DNA of 64,000 nucleotides, taken from the NCBI GenBank assembly GCA_034421995.1, contig DAOUJY010000132.1, forward strand, positions 1 to 64,000. Reading direction: 5' to 3'. This DNA is from Bin87 sp034421995. GTDB lineage: Bacteria > Chloroflexota > Dehalococcoidia > Lucifugimonadales > UBA3495. Positions within the stretch are counted from its first letter, which is position 1. The number at the start of each line of letters is the position of its first letter. The notes beneath the pieces were generated by a model. That model saw nothing but the letters and a program-made list of their open reading frames with translations. It was not told the origin of the DNA and did not search any database. Below, piece by piece: positions 16,574 to 24,771 of the stretch. A program made the translations under genes and the position numbers.

Positions 16574-19024
16574 TCATTCACACTTGTTCCACCCGCAGGA
16601 GTAGCAGGTCAGGCATCCCTCCTGGTTGACCACGCCGCCGTTGCATTCCGGGCAGCGTTGGGCGAAGCCGACCGGGTACGCCGGACTGGCGGAGTGGCCG
16701 TTGCCGTTCGCACTTCCGTTGCCGTTGCCGGCGCCTCCTGGGCTTCCGGTCAGGGTCAGTTGTACGCCGGCCGGCGGATGGCTGCCGGCGTTGAGGCCGC
16801 TCATCAGGTTGTCCAGCACCAACGCCACCGCGTCGGGGCCGGAGCCTACCAGGACGCCCTCGTCCCAGGCCGGACAGCAGGTGATGCCCCGCAGTTGGCG
16901 CGTGACCTCGCCGGTTTCGATGCCGGCCCGCAAGGCCAAGGAGACCAGCCGGGAAACGGCCTCCAGCAAAGCGGCGTCGCAGCCGCCGGCCTTGCCCATG
17001 GTCCCGAACACCTCGAAGGGCAGACCGTCGGCGTCCACGTTGACGGTGACGTACATATTGCCGTGACCGGTCCTGACCCGCTCGGTTATGCCTTGGATCT
17101 GGCGGGGCCGTCCCCGGGGCGCTCGCGGCCGGGGCACTTCTATCTCCACCACGTCGGACGTGCCCTCGGTATGCGCCGGTTCAGTCGTTGTCCCAGTGCT
17201 CAACACCTGCTCCGATTTGCTGCCGTCGCGATAGACGGTGATGCCTTTGCAGCCCAGGGTGTAGGCCGACTGGTACGCCTCGGCCACGTCGTCAACGGTG
17301 GCGTCGTGGGGAAAGTTGATGGTCTTGGACACAGCGTTGTCCGTATATTCCTGGAACGCCGCCTGCATCCGCACGTGCCAGCGCGGGTCGATGTCGTGGG
17401 AAACCCGGAACACGTTCTTCACCCAGCCGGGCACGTCCAGCTCTTCCAGCGAGCCGACGGCGGCCAACTGCTCCATCAGTTCTTCCGAGTAGAACCCCTC
17501 GTGGCGGGCCACGGCCTCAAAGTAGGTATTGCCCTCCACCAGCCGGGTGTTGTCCATCACGTTGCGCACGTAGGACAGGGCAAACAGGGGCTCAATGCCG
17601 CTGGACGCTCCGGCGATGATGCTGATGGTGCCGGTGGGGGCGATGGTGACCGGAGCGGAGTTGCGCATTGGGCGGGCGTTCGGGCCATTGTTGTACGCGC
17701 TACGTTCCCATTCCGGGAACGGGCCGCGAGTTTCCGCCAGTTCGCCGGAGGCCCGATAGGTCTCATTCTGGATGAACCGCATCACCTCCCGGGCCAGCGC
17801 CAGCGCCTCATCGCTGTCGTAGCGGATGCCCATTTGGATGAGCAGGTCCGACCACCCCATCACCCCCAGGCCGATGCGCCGGGTGCGCCGGCTCATGTCG
17901 GCGATCTCCGGGATCGGATACTCGTTCATATCAATGACGCTGTCCAGCATATGGACGGCGGTGGTGATTACCTCGGCCATTCTCTCCCAGTCGATAGACA
18001 CGTCGTTATTCGAGTAGCGCACCATGCGGGCCAGGTTCAGCGAGCCCAGATTGCAGGATTCGTAGGGGAGCAGCGGCTGCTCGCCGCAAGGATTCGTCGA
18101 CTCAATATTTCCCAATTGCGGATTCGGATTATCCCTGTTGATTCGGTCAAGAAATACGATGCCCGGGTCGCCGGTGCTCCAGGCCAGCTGGGTCATGCGC
18201 TCGAACACTTCCCTGGCGTTGAGCTGGCCGTCCACCTGGCCGGTGCGCGGGTTCACCAGGTCGTAATCTTCGCCGGCCGCCACCTTCTCCATGAACGCTT
18301 CGGTGACCGCCACCGAGATGTTGAAGTTGTTCAGATGCCGGCCGTCCTCCTTGGATTGGATGAACGCCAGGATGTCCGGGTGGGTAACGTGCAGGATGCC
18401 CATATTGGCACCCCGGCGGGTGCCGCCCTGCTTCACCACGTCGGTGGCGGCGTCAAAGGCGTTGATGAAGCTCACCGGCCCCGAGGCCACGCCGCCGGTG
18501 GAACCGACCACGTCGCCTTCCGGCCGCAGCCGGGAGAAGGCGAAGCCGGTGCCGCCGCCGCTCTTGTGGATGAGCGCCGTTTCCTTGACCTTGGTGAAGA
18601 TGGCATCCAGAGAATCCTCCACCGGAAGCACGAAGCAGGCCGAAAGCTGCTGCAATTCCCGCCCCGCGTTCATCAGGGTCGGCGAGTTGGGCAGGAACTC
18701 CAGCCGGCGCATCACTTCGTAGAACCGCTCCTCGGCGGACGCCCGCTCTGCTTCGGTAGCGCCGTATTGCAGTTCCGACTGGGACAGGTTGCGCGCCACC
18801 CGGCGGAACATTCCTTCCGGGTCTTCCAGAACGTTGCCCTCCCGGTCCTTGGACAGATAGCGGCGCTGCAACACCACCCGGGCGTTATCGGTCAGCGCTC
18901 CGTTTCGGTTGTTGTATTCCTCCGCGACGCCGGCCGCCGCCACGGCATCCCGGATGCGCCGCCTCACCGCGTCGGCGGGTTCCGGGCCTGGCGTCATATT
19001 GATGCTTGCTGCAGTAGCCGTCAC
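16574..19024 (-). CDS. nrdJ: vitamin B12-dependent (class II) ribonucleoside reductase
   Basis: An 816-aa class II ribonucleotide reductase that converts ribonucleotides to deoxyribonucleotides using adenosylcobalamin. The GTG at 19024 has GGAGG 8 bases upstream; the longer frame to 19153 overlaps the preceding gene. Visible in order: 'LPNSPTLMNAGRELQQLSACFVLPV' (first active-site Cys), 'KSGGGTGFAFSRLRP', 'GTRRGANMGILHVTHPDI', 'STNPCGEQPLLPYESCNLGSLNLARM' (thiyl-radical Cys with catalytic Asn/Glu), and the C-terminal Cys-rich tail 'CPECNGGVVNQEGCLTCYSCGWNKCE', the redox/zinc module of NrdJ. It lies in the same direction as nrdR, 1 kb downstream, so NrdR control is likely. Confidence 0.97.
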   Translation of the reverse strand: MTATAASINMTPGPEPADAVRRRIRDAVAAAGVAEEYNNRNGALTDNARVVLQRRYLSKDREGNVLEDPEGMFRRVARNLSQSELQYGATEAERASAEERFYEVMRRLEFLPNSPTLMNAGRELQQLSACFVLPVEDSLDAIFTKVKETALIHKSGGGTGFAFSRLRPEGDVVGSTGGVASGPVSFINAFDAATDVVKQGGTRRGANMGILHVTHPDILAFIQSKEDGRHLNNFNISVAVTEAFMEKVAAGEDYDLVNPRTGQVDGQLNAREVFERMTQLAWSTGDPGIVFLDRINRDNPNPQLGNIESTNPCGEQPLLPYESCNLGSLNLARMVRYSNNDVSIDWERMAEVITTAVHMLDSVIDMNEYPIPEIADMSRRTRRIGLGVMGWSDLLIQMGIRYDSDEALALAREVMRFIQNETYRASGELAETRGPFPEWERSAYNNGPNARPMRNSAPVTIAPTGTISIIAGASSGIEPLFALSYVRNVMDNTRLVEGNTYFEAVARHEGFYSEELMEQLAAVGSLEELDVPGWVKNVFRVSHDIDPRWHVRMQAAFQEYTDNAVSKTINFPHDATVDDVAEAYQSAYTLGCKGITVYRDGSKSEQVLSTGTTTEPAHTEGTSDVVEIEVPRPRAPRGRPRQIQGITERVRTGHGNMYVTVNVDADGLPFEVFGTMGKAGGCDAALLEAVSRLVSLALRAGIETGEVTRQLRGITCCPAWDEGVLVGSGPDAVALVLDNLMSGLNAGSHPPAGVQLTLTGSPGGAGNGNGSANGNGHSASPAYPVGFAQRCPECNGGVVNQEGCLTCYSCGWNKCE

Positions 19025-19091
19025 GATGGCCTCCGTTAGATAAATAAATGCGTGGCGGAACGCCGGGTCCAGCGCCCCGCCGCGGTGATGG

Positions 19092-19535
19092 TTACACGCT
19101 TGCTTCGCCTCTTCCATGCAGCGACTGCAACCGCGCGGACAGGTCCAGGTCAAACCTCAACCCCTTGTAGAAGTAGAGCACCGGGATCTCGCGCACTGGC
19201 CGCAGATCCAAGCCGGTGAGCGTGGCGGCGAGATCCTGGATACGGTGGACGATGCCGGCCGGGTCGGTCCTTTGCCGGGTCACCAGGCGCACCACGCCGG
19301 CGGTGATCCGGATCCCCAGGCTGGTCAGGGTCTCGCAAACCATATCGGCAAAGTCCTTCAACGCCCCGTCCGCAAAGGGCCGGGGGGCAACGAGCCGAAT
19401 GGTCAGTCCGTTGCGCGTGTTTCGGCAGCCCGTAACCGGAAACGCGGTCCGCAACTGCCGGGCAATCCGCGACTCGTATCCTTCCGGGCACGGGCCGCAA
19501 TTGATTTCAACGTTGTACTGAATTGTCTGTTGCAT
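19092..19535 (-). CDS. nrdJ-linked hypothetical protein, 147 aa
   Basis: Unknown. It begins 'MQQTIQYNVEINCGPCPEGYESRIARQL' with a CGPC pair that could bind metal or be redox-active. The rest is mixed alpha/beta with no membrane segment ('GLTIRLVAPRPFADGALKDFADMVCETLTSLGIRITAGVVRLVTRQ', then 'PVREIPVLYFYKGLRFDLDLSARLQSLHGRGEASV'). It starts 67 bases before the nrdJ GTG and sits between nrdR and nrdJ in one direction. A role in ribonucleotide reductase function or re-reduction is only a guess from position. Confidence 0.65.
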   Translation of the reverse strand: MQQTIQYNVEINCGPCPEGYESRIARQLRTAFPVTGCRNTRNGLTIRLVAPRPFADGALKDFADMVCETLTSLGIRITAGVVRLVTRQRTDPAGIVHRIQDLAATLTGLDLRPVREIPVLYFYKGLRFDLDLSARLQSLHGRGEASV

Positions 19536-19639
19536 TTGGTCAAGCTCCGGAGCTTCACGCGGATGGATGTCAGTGCCTGATTGTCGCTGCGCCGGGGCAA
19601 CCCGGACGGTTCATGAATCGACCCGGTTGGTGGTCGCAT

Positions 19640-19897
19640 TCATGCAAACAGGCCATCATCCTCCTGCGACACCGGCAGCGCCGCCCAGCAACTGACCAAA
19701 CAGGCCCGGGCCTCTCGGTCCAGGTCATCCTGCAGTTCGGCAAAGGGATTGGGGATCCACGAGTAGCCAATGTCCGCGTCGCTGACCTTCCAGTCCGACG
19801 GGACCCACATCTTCCGCAGCATATCCTCCATATCGTGGACCCGATTGTTGTGGGTCAACAACCTGGTAAAGGCGGAGTACTGAACGCTGCTGCTCAT
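19640..19897 (-). CDS. hypothetical protein, 85 aa (start uncertain)
   Basis: A small acidic protein ('MSSSVQYSAFTRLLTHNNRVHDMEDMLRKMWVPSDWKVSDADIGYSWIPNPFAELQDDLDREARACLVSCWAALPVSQEDDGLFA'-type sequence; motif at residues 1-85). The ATG at 19897 is the first Met; a GGAGG lies 14 bases upstream, too far for a normal site, and a TTG at 19948 would add 17 residues. No family is recognised. Located between nrdR and the 147-aa gene in the nrd direction. Confidence 0.5.
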   Translation of the reverse strand: MSSSVQYSAFTRLLTHNNRVHDMEDMLRKMWVPSDWKVSDADIGYSWIPNPFAELQDDLDREARACLVSCWAALPVSQEDDGLFA

Positions 19898-20066
19898 AAT
19901 GGTGTTGAACACCTCCGTGTTGGATTGTGGTTGGCGAGCAGATAGCAATTTGCCGAATCGGCTTGACCGCGAGCGCCCGGCGATGGTGGCGATGCCGGCG
20001 CGCCCAGAGTCTCACTATTGTTGTGTGACGTCTTCATGCGTTGGTGGCAGATGCAGTCGGACGTCG

Positions 20067-20612
20067 TCACGCGGTGGGCCGGCGTCCCGGCGTGGAGCGG
20101 CGAGTGGCGCTCCGGGCGCGGGTGCGGCGGTTGGACACCGCAGCCACGCTAAGCAGGGGTTCGGGCTGGCCCTGTCGCAAGGACTGGGCTTGCTCCTCAA
20201 AATCGCCGGCGGCCTGGAAATCGTAATAGACCGACGCGTAGCGCATATACGCCACTTCATCCAGGATACGCAGCCGCTCCAGGACCATCAGCCCCAAGTC
20301 CCGACTTTTGACCACACCGCTGCCCAGGCGCTGCAACTCCGTTTCGATGTCGTCGGCGAGGCGATCAATGTCGCGGCGGGAAATCGGGCGCCGGGTGCAA
20401 GCCATGTCAATTCCCGAAACCAGCTTGTCCCGGTTGAATTCCTGCCGTCGGCCATCCCGTTTGTCCACCAGCAAGACGGGCAACCTGACCTGCTCATGGG
20501 TGGTGAACCGCCGGCCGCAGGATAGGCACTCGCGCCGGCGGCGTATGCCGTTCTCGGCATCTCGCGAATCGGTAACCTTGCTTTCACCGGCGTCGCAGTA
20601 GGGGCATTTCAT
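20067..20612 (-). CDS. nrdR: transcriptional repressor NrdR
   Basis: A 181-aa NrdR, the zinc-finger/ATP-cone repressor of ribonucleotide reductase genes. The N-terminal zinc ribbon 'MKCPYCDAGESKV' and 'RRRRECLSCGRRFTTHE' give four Cys; the ATP-cone follows ('PVLLVDKRDGRRQEFNRDKLVSGIDMACTRRPISRRDIDRLADDIETELQ...'). 'YMRYASVYYDFQAAGDF' ends the core. The last 28 residues are an Arg/Ser-rich tail ('VSNRRTRARSATRRSTPGRR'), longer than usual NrdR (about 150-160 aa). Two NrdR boxes lie between its promoter and start, so it is likely autoregulated. Confidence 0.96.
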   Translation of the reverse strand: MKCPYCDAGESKVTDSRDAENGIRRRRECLSCGRRFTTHEQVRLPVLLVDKRDGRRQEFNRDKLVSGIDMACTRRPISRRDIDRLADDIETELQRLGSGVVKSRDLGLMVLERLRILDEVAYMRYASVYYDFQAAGDFEEQAQSLRQGQPEPLLSVAAVSNRRTRARSATRRSTPGRRPTA

Positions 20613-20656
20613 GACGTTGCAAACCTTTTGGTCGGTTTTTCAAATAATTTTTGAAA

Positions 20657-20703
20657 GCGGCATATATTGTGCTTTTACGTGGAAAAAGCACAACTTGTAG
20701 TGG
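20657..20703. promoter_or_regulatory. tandem NrdR boxes
   Basis: Box 1 GCGGCATATATTGTGC (20657-20672) and box 2 GCACAACTTGTAGTGG (20688-20703) both resemble the 16-bp NrdR consensus (ACAC.A.ATAT..TGTGT). They are 31 bp apart start to start, three helical turns, which is the known spacing for NrdR tetramer binding. An inverted repeat TTGTGCTTTT...AAAAGCACAA (20667-20693) overlaps them. They lie just downstream of the -10 element, the right place for repression of nrdR and whatever is co-transcribed. Confidence 0.7.
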
Positions 20704-20707
20704 TCGG

Positions 20708-20736
20708 ATTATAACGGAGCGAATTGCCCTTTGACA
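20708..20736 (-). promoter_or_regulatory. likely sigma-70-type promoter of nrdR
   Basis: On the minus strand a perfect TATAAT (20708-20713) is preceded by a 17-bp spacer and a weak -35 (TGTCAA, 20731-20736). Transcription would start within or just before the NrdR boxes. Confidence 0.5.
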
Positions 20737-20799
20737 CCAAAGGGAGGTCACGAATTTGAGACAATTTCGCCAATTTTGGCGGCTCCGCCAACACCGACG

Positions 20800-20834
20800 A
20801 AAAAATTGCCCCCCTCCTGGCGGGAGGGAGGCAA
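20800..20834 (-). terminator. intrinsic terminator of ftsZ
   Basis: On the minus strand the stem TTGCCTCCCTCC / GGAGGGGGGCAA (20823-20834 with 20806-20817) closes a 5-base loop and runs directly into TTTTTT (20800-20805). It is 24 bases past the ftsZ stop and separates ftsZ from nrdR. Confidence 0.85.
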
Positions 20835-20857
20835 AAGACTTCAGACGGATCTGAGCG

Positions 20858-22000
20858 TCAGCGATTGAACCCCCGGCGGTTCTGCCGGTGCTGGAGGAAC
20901 GTGGGCAACTCGTAATCCCGCCGCTCGGGAACATCCATTTCGCCCAGCAGCTTGGCGATTTCGTCCTCCGTTGTCTCCATCACGGCGGGGAAGTCCGCGG
21001 CCACCATGGTCATCTTGACCTCATCATCCAGCCGGGCGTCCCGGTTGGTGCCGAAGATGATGTTGGCGTTGGGGTCGGCCAACTCTTCCACCACCGCCGC
21101 CGCCTCCTGAACCTCCTGAAGCGACAGGTTGTTGCCGCCGGTGAGCACGAACAGAATGCGCCGGGAACCTTCCAGAGAAATGTCCAACAGTGGGCTGGAC
21201 GTGCATTGCCGCGCGGCCTCCCGGGCCCGTCCTTCGCCCCGGCCCCGGCCGATGGAGAGCCAAGCCTGGCCGGCGCCGGTCAAGATGGTTTTGACGTCGG
21301 CGAAGTCAACGTTGATTTCGCCCGGCACCGTAACCACTTCCGCGATGGCGCTGATCCCCTGGTGCAGGACCGAGTCGGCGAGCTTCAGCGCGTCCTCCCA
21401 CGAATACGAATCGGCCTGTTCCTCGTTGAGCGCCAGCAGGCGGTCGTTGGGGATGACAATCATCGTATCAACCTGGTCCTTCAGGCGCTCCAGGCCGTCC
21501 TCGGCGTTCCTCTGCCGCATCTTCGCCTCAAAGCCGAAAGGCCGGCTGACCACGGCGATGGTCAACGCGCCGGTTTCCTTGGCAATCTGGGCCACGATGG
21601 GAGCGGCGCCGGTCCCGGTGCCACCGCCCATACCCACGGCGATAAACACCATGTCGGCGCCGCGCACGGCCTGCTCGATCTCGGAACGCGACTCCTCCGC
21701 CGCCTGCCGGCCCAGTTCCGGCTGCGCCCCGGCGCCCAAACCGCGGGTCAGGTTCCGGCCCAGCGCGATCCGGTAATGTACGTCGCACCGCGCCAGATGC
21801 TGGGCGTCAGTATTGAGCGCATAGTACTCGACCACCGGCAGCTTTTCCTTATACATACGGCTCACCGCGTTGGAGCCGCCGCCGCCGACGCCCAGGACTT
21901 TGATCAGCGGCACGCCACGCCCGATTTCCGGGATCATGCCATCAGTCTCATCGAAGCCACTGGCCGGCTCCCAAGACGCCGAGTTATCCTGAAATATCAT
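20858..22000 (-). CDS. ftsZ: cell division protein FtsZ
   Basis: A 380-aa tubulin-like GTPase that forms the division ring. Visible: 'IKVLGVGGGGSNAVSRMY' (N-terminal nucleotide binding), 'VEYYALNTDAQHLARC', the tubulin signature 'GMGGGTGTGAAPIVAQIAKE', the T7 loop 'GEINVDFADVKTIL', and a C-terminal tail ending 'YELPTFLQHRQNRRGFNR', which matches the FtsA-binding peptide. The start has AGGAGG 10 bases upstream. It follows ftsA by 71 bases in the same direction. The terminator at 20800-20834 closes the pair. Confidence 0.97.
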   Translation of the reverse strand: MIFQDNSASWEPASGFDETDGMIPEIGRGVPLIKVLGVGGGGSNAVSRMYKEKLPVVEYYALNTDAQHLARCDVHYRIALGRNLTRGLGAGAQPELGRQAAEESRSEIEQAVRGADMVFIAVGMGGGTGTGAAPIVAQIAKETGALTIAVVSRPFGFEAKMRQRNAEDGLERLKDQVDTMIVIPNDRLLALNEEQADSYSWEDALKLADSVLHQGISAIAEVVTVPGEINVDFADVKTILTGAGQAWLSIGRGRGEGRAREAARQCTSSPLLDISLEGSRRILFVLTGGNNLSLQEVQEAAAVVEELADPNANIIFGTNRDARLDDEVKMTMVAADFPAVMETTEDEIAKLLGEMDVPERRDYELPTFLQHRQNRRGFNR

Positions 22001-22071
22001 GTTTGTTATGCCTCCTGTTACTGGTGCAAAAGAGCAGAGTTGTCGGCTGGAAAGCCCGGGGTTTTGCGTCG

Positions 22072-23346
22072 TCAATCGCGCTCGGACTGGCGCGGCGCGG
22101 CGCGGGCGAAGGGCCGCCGCAGCAACGCGCCCGGCGACCAGTTGCGATCCTTCGGTTCCCGGGTGAGACCCGGTTCGGTTCGATTCCGGTGTTTGACTGA
22201 CCATTGGAGCGCGCCCAACACCGCGGCATACTCCGGCTGCCGCATGGAGTCGGGCAACCCGGCGTACCACAGGGGCACTCCAACCCGGACCTGGGTACGC
22301 AGACCCCGAGCCGTCATTTCCCCGAAGCCGGGCATACGCGCTGCGCCGCCCGTGAGCACGATGCCACCGTGGGGCGGGCAAGCCATTGCCGCTTTGGACA
22401 ATTCTTCGTTAATCAACTTGAGCATCTGCAATGACCGGAGGTACAACGGCTCGCAGAGTTCCCGCCGCCGGACGACCCGCTTGGGCTGAACTTGAGTCGC
22501 CGGTATCAGTACCTCTTCGTGTGGGTCCAGGTCATCGGGCAGTACGTGACCATGTTCCAGCTTCAACTCTTCCGCAATCTGGTAGGGAATACGCAAAGCC
22601 ACTGCCATGTCGCGGGTGAGCTGGTTGCCGCCAATGGGAACCACGGATGAGTAGAACGGCGTCCCTTCCCGGTAGGCGGCAGTTTTGATGGTGCCGGCGC
22701 CTATATCCACGATAGCCACGCCCATCTCGCGCTCATCGGCGGTCAGAACCCCTTCCGCCGATGCCAGGGGATGCGACACCATACCCTCCACGCGGATTTT
22801 GCACGCCTGGAGGGCTCGAGCCGTGTTCCCCAAGGGCACGGACATCCCGCGCACCACGTGGGATTCAAGCTCCAGTTCATTGGTGTATAAACCGGTCGGG
22901 TCTCGCACGCCGGCCACTCCGTCCAGCCGATAGCGCATGGGAATGATATGCAGCATCTGCTCGGATCGGTTGTCCAGTTGCTGCTGCAGAACGCCGGAGG
23001 CGCTGTTAATCAGCGAACGCAGGTGCTGCTCGGTCACGGTCAAAGAATCCCCGCCGCTGCCCAGCATTTCCTTTGAATTCTCGCTCACCAGATGGTCGCC
23101 GTTCACCACAACAAAGAAATCCTCCACGGGATTGCGGCCCACGTAGCGGAGGGATTCGTCCAGGCTGTCGCGAACGGAATCCTTGACCTGGTTGAAATCA
23201 TCAATGACTCCCTGTCCCACCCCCAGGGACGGGGCCGAACCCATGCCCAAGGGCTTGAGCTCTCCTTCCGGCCCCAGTCTGGCGACGACCGAGACCACTT
23301 TGCTGGTGCCAATATCGATAGCGGCGTAAATCGGTTCCCGTGGCAT
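22072..23346 (-). CDS. ftsA: cell division protein FtsA
   Basis: A 424-aa actin-like ATPase that tethers FtsZ to the membrane. Visible: 'AAIDIGTSKVVSVVARL' (phosphate 1), the 1C domain region 'FFVVVNGDHLVSENSKE', 'VAIVDIGAGTIKTAAYREG' (phosphate 2) and 'GIVLTGGAARMPGFGEM' (adenosine). The C-terminal basic, hydrophobic stretch 'SPGALLRRPFARAAPRQ' is a likely membrane-targeting amphipathic tail. The ATG at 23346 (AAGGA 8 bases upstream) is preferred over an upstream TTG. Gene order rsmH-ftsA-ftsZ with no murein synthesis genes is notable. Confidence 0.95.
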   Translation of the reverse strand: MPREPIYAAIDIGTSKVVSVVARLGPEGELKPLGMGSAPSLGVGQGVIDDFNQVKDSVRDSLDESLRYVGRNPVEDFFVVVNGDHLVSENSKEMLGSGGDSLTVTEQHLRSLINSASGVLQQQLDNRSEQMLHIIPMRYRLDGVAGVRDPTGLYTNELELESHVVRGMSVPLGNTARALQACKIRVEGMVSHPLASAEGVLTADEREMGVAIVDIGAGTIKTAAYREGTPFYSSVVPIGGNQLTRDMAVALRIPYQIAEELKLEHGHVLPDDLDPHEEVLIPATQVQPKRVVRRRELCEPLYLRSLQMLKLINEELSKAAMACPPHGGIVLTGGAARMPGFGEMTARGLRTQVRVGVPLWYAGLPDSMRQPEYAAVLGALQWSVKHRNRTEPGLTREPKDRNWSPGALLRRPFARAAPRQSERD

Positions 23347-23408
23347 TTGCAAGTTCCTTACATGATTTGCCGATTGAAGTAAGAGGTGACCAACCGGACC
23401 GCGGCGGT

Positions 23409-24398
23409 TCAGATGCGTTCCGCCACCCTCAGGCGCGCGCTGCGGCTGCGGGGGTTCGCTTCCTTTTCCGCGTCAGTCGGCCGGACGATGCGGCGCTGCG
23501 CCAAGCGCAAGGTTGGCGTATGCTCGCAGACGCACACCGGCAGGTCGGGCGGGCATATGCAGGTGGCCGCTGCATGGTCCAGCCAACCTTTGACCAAGCG
23601 ATCTTCCAGACTGTGATAACTGATGACGACCAGCCGGCCGCCGATACTCAGAAGTTCCTGCGCCTGGCCCAACCCGGTTGCCAGGTGCTCCAACTCCCGA
23701 TTGACCGCAATCCGAAGGGCCTGAAACGTTCGGGTGGCCGGGTGTTGGCCGGTGCGACGACCGCCAACGGTCCGCGTCACCAGATCAGCCAATTGGCCGG
23801 TGGTGTTGACCGGGCGGGCGTTCACGATGGCCCGAGCGATGGCGCGGCTCCGGCGTTCTTCTCCGTTCCGGAAGATCACATCGGCCAGTTCGCGCTCACT
23901 CAGGGAGTTGACCAGGTCTGCCGCGGTCGCTCCCTTGGGGTCGTAACGCATATCCAGCGGTTCATCCCGCTGGAATGAAAAACCGTATCCCGGGGAGTCA
24001 ACCTGGCGCGAAGAGAAACCCAGATCCAGCAAAATCCCGTCGGCGGCGGTTATGCCGTTTGCTGCGGTGATGCGCGTCATTTCCGCGTAGTTCCCGTGCG
24101 CCAACCGGGCCCGCTGGCCATAACCGCCCAGGCGGCGCGCTGCCACCGCCAACGAACGCGGGTCGCGGTCGATGCCCAACACCACTCCCTCAGGCGCCGA
24201 CGCATCAAGAATGGACTGGGCGTGACCTCCTTCACCCAGCGTTCCGTCCACATAAACGCCGCCGGTTCTGACCGCCAAAAGCCGCAAGGTCTCTTCCGGC
24301 AGCACGGGCTGATGCCTAGGTTCCGCAGCATGGCCGGCCGCATATGCCACCGGCCGGTAGAACCGTCTGCGGAACGCCGCGCCGAGCGGCATGAGCAT
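23409..24398 (-). CDS. rsmH: 16S rRNA (cytosine1402-N4)-methyltransferase
   Basis: A SAM-dependent methyltransferase acting on C1402 in the decoding site of 16S rRNA. 'HQPVLPEETLRLLAVRTGGVYVDGTLGEGGHAQSIL' (SAM motif I), 'GILLDLGFSSRQVD', 'SFQRDEPLDMRYDPKGATAADLVN', 'ATRTFQALRIAVNRELEHL' and 'VVISYHSLEDRLVK' are all typical. The start is uncertain: I use 24398 (329 aa); a GTG at 24485 gives 358 aa but neither has a clear ribosome site. It is the 5' gene of the rsmH-ftsA-ftsZ series, a remnant of the usual dcw cluster order. Confidence 0.95.
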   Translation of the reverse strand: MLMPLGAAFRRRFYRPVAYAAGHAAEPRHQPVLPEETLRLLAVRTGGVYVDGTLGEGGHAQSILDASAPEGVVLGIDRDPRSLAVAARRLGGYGQRARLAHGNYAEMTRITAANGITAADGILLDLGFSSRQVDSPGYGFSFQRDEPLDMRYDPKGATAADLVNSLSERELADVIFRNGEERRSRAIARAIVNARPVNTTGQLADLVTRTVGGRRTGQHPATRTFQALRIAVNRELEHLATGLGQAQELLSIGGRLVVISYHSLEDRLVKGWLDHAAATCICPPDLPVCVCEHTPTLRLAQRRIVRPTDAEKEANPRSRSARLRVAERI

Positions 24399-24771
24399 CG
24401 GCTGATTTCTGATCGCCGTCGCCAGCACCGTACTGTCACTGTCCTGAGTGAATGGAAGCTGAAAAACGGTGCAAAGTGGCCGCACCGAATTGGTTCAGCC
24501 CGGCCTGCTCCGTAATATTCGGTAATTTAACAAAGGGTTCGCGCGTTGCGCCTATTGCTGGAAATGCATAATTCGCCGATTTTTAAAAAGTTCAAATTCT
24601 ATCCAAAACACCGGCGCGGCAAATTCGTCAGAAGCGGGTACGTGTGAGCATCGCTCGCTTTTCCCGAATCGGCTCGGTGTGCTATACTCCCACACACCAG
24701 CGGGCAGGCCGGTGGCGACCGCCCTGCCCGCCTTTTTTGCAGCAACAGCAGCCCACAGGAGTGAATCGGCG
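24399..24771. other. divergent intergenic region between rsmH and tig
   Basis: Holds a possible plus-strand promoter (TATACT, 24683-24688) and the terminator hairpin described separately. No additional gene is credible. The AT-rich part 24500-24620 may hold the rsmH promoter. Confidence 0.5.
24700..24738 (+). terminator. perfect intrinsic terminator in the tig leader
   Basis: Stem GCGGGCAGG (24700-24708) pairs with CCTGCCCGC (24723-24731) around a 14-base loop, followed by T6 (24733-24738). It sits about 12 bases downstream of a TATACT box and 34 bases before the tig GTG, with the divergent rsmH gene on the other side. It may be an attenuator of tig or end a short leader RNA. Confidence 0.7.

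Noticed and set aside
16658..19039. 793-residue plus-strand frame
   Set aside because: Lies entirely opposite nrdJ, which is certain.
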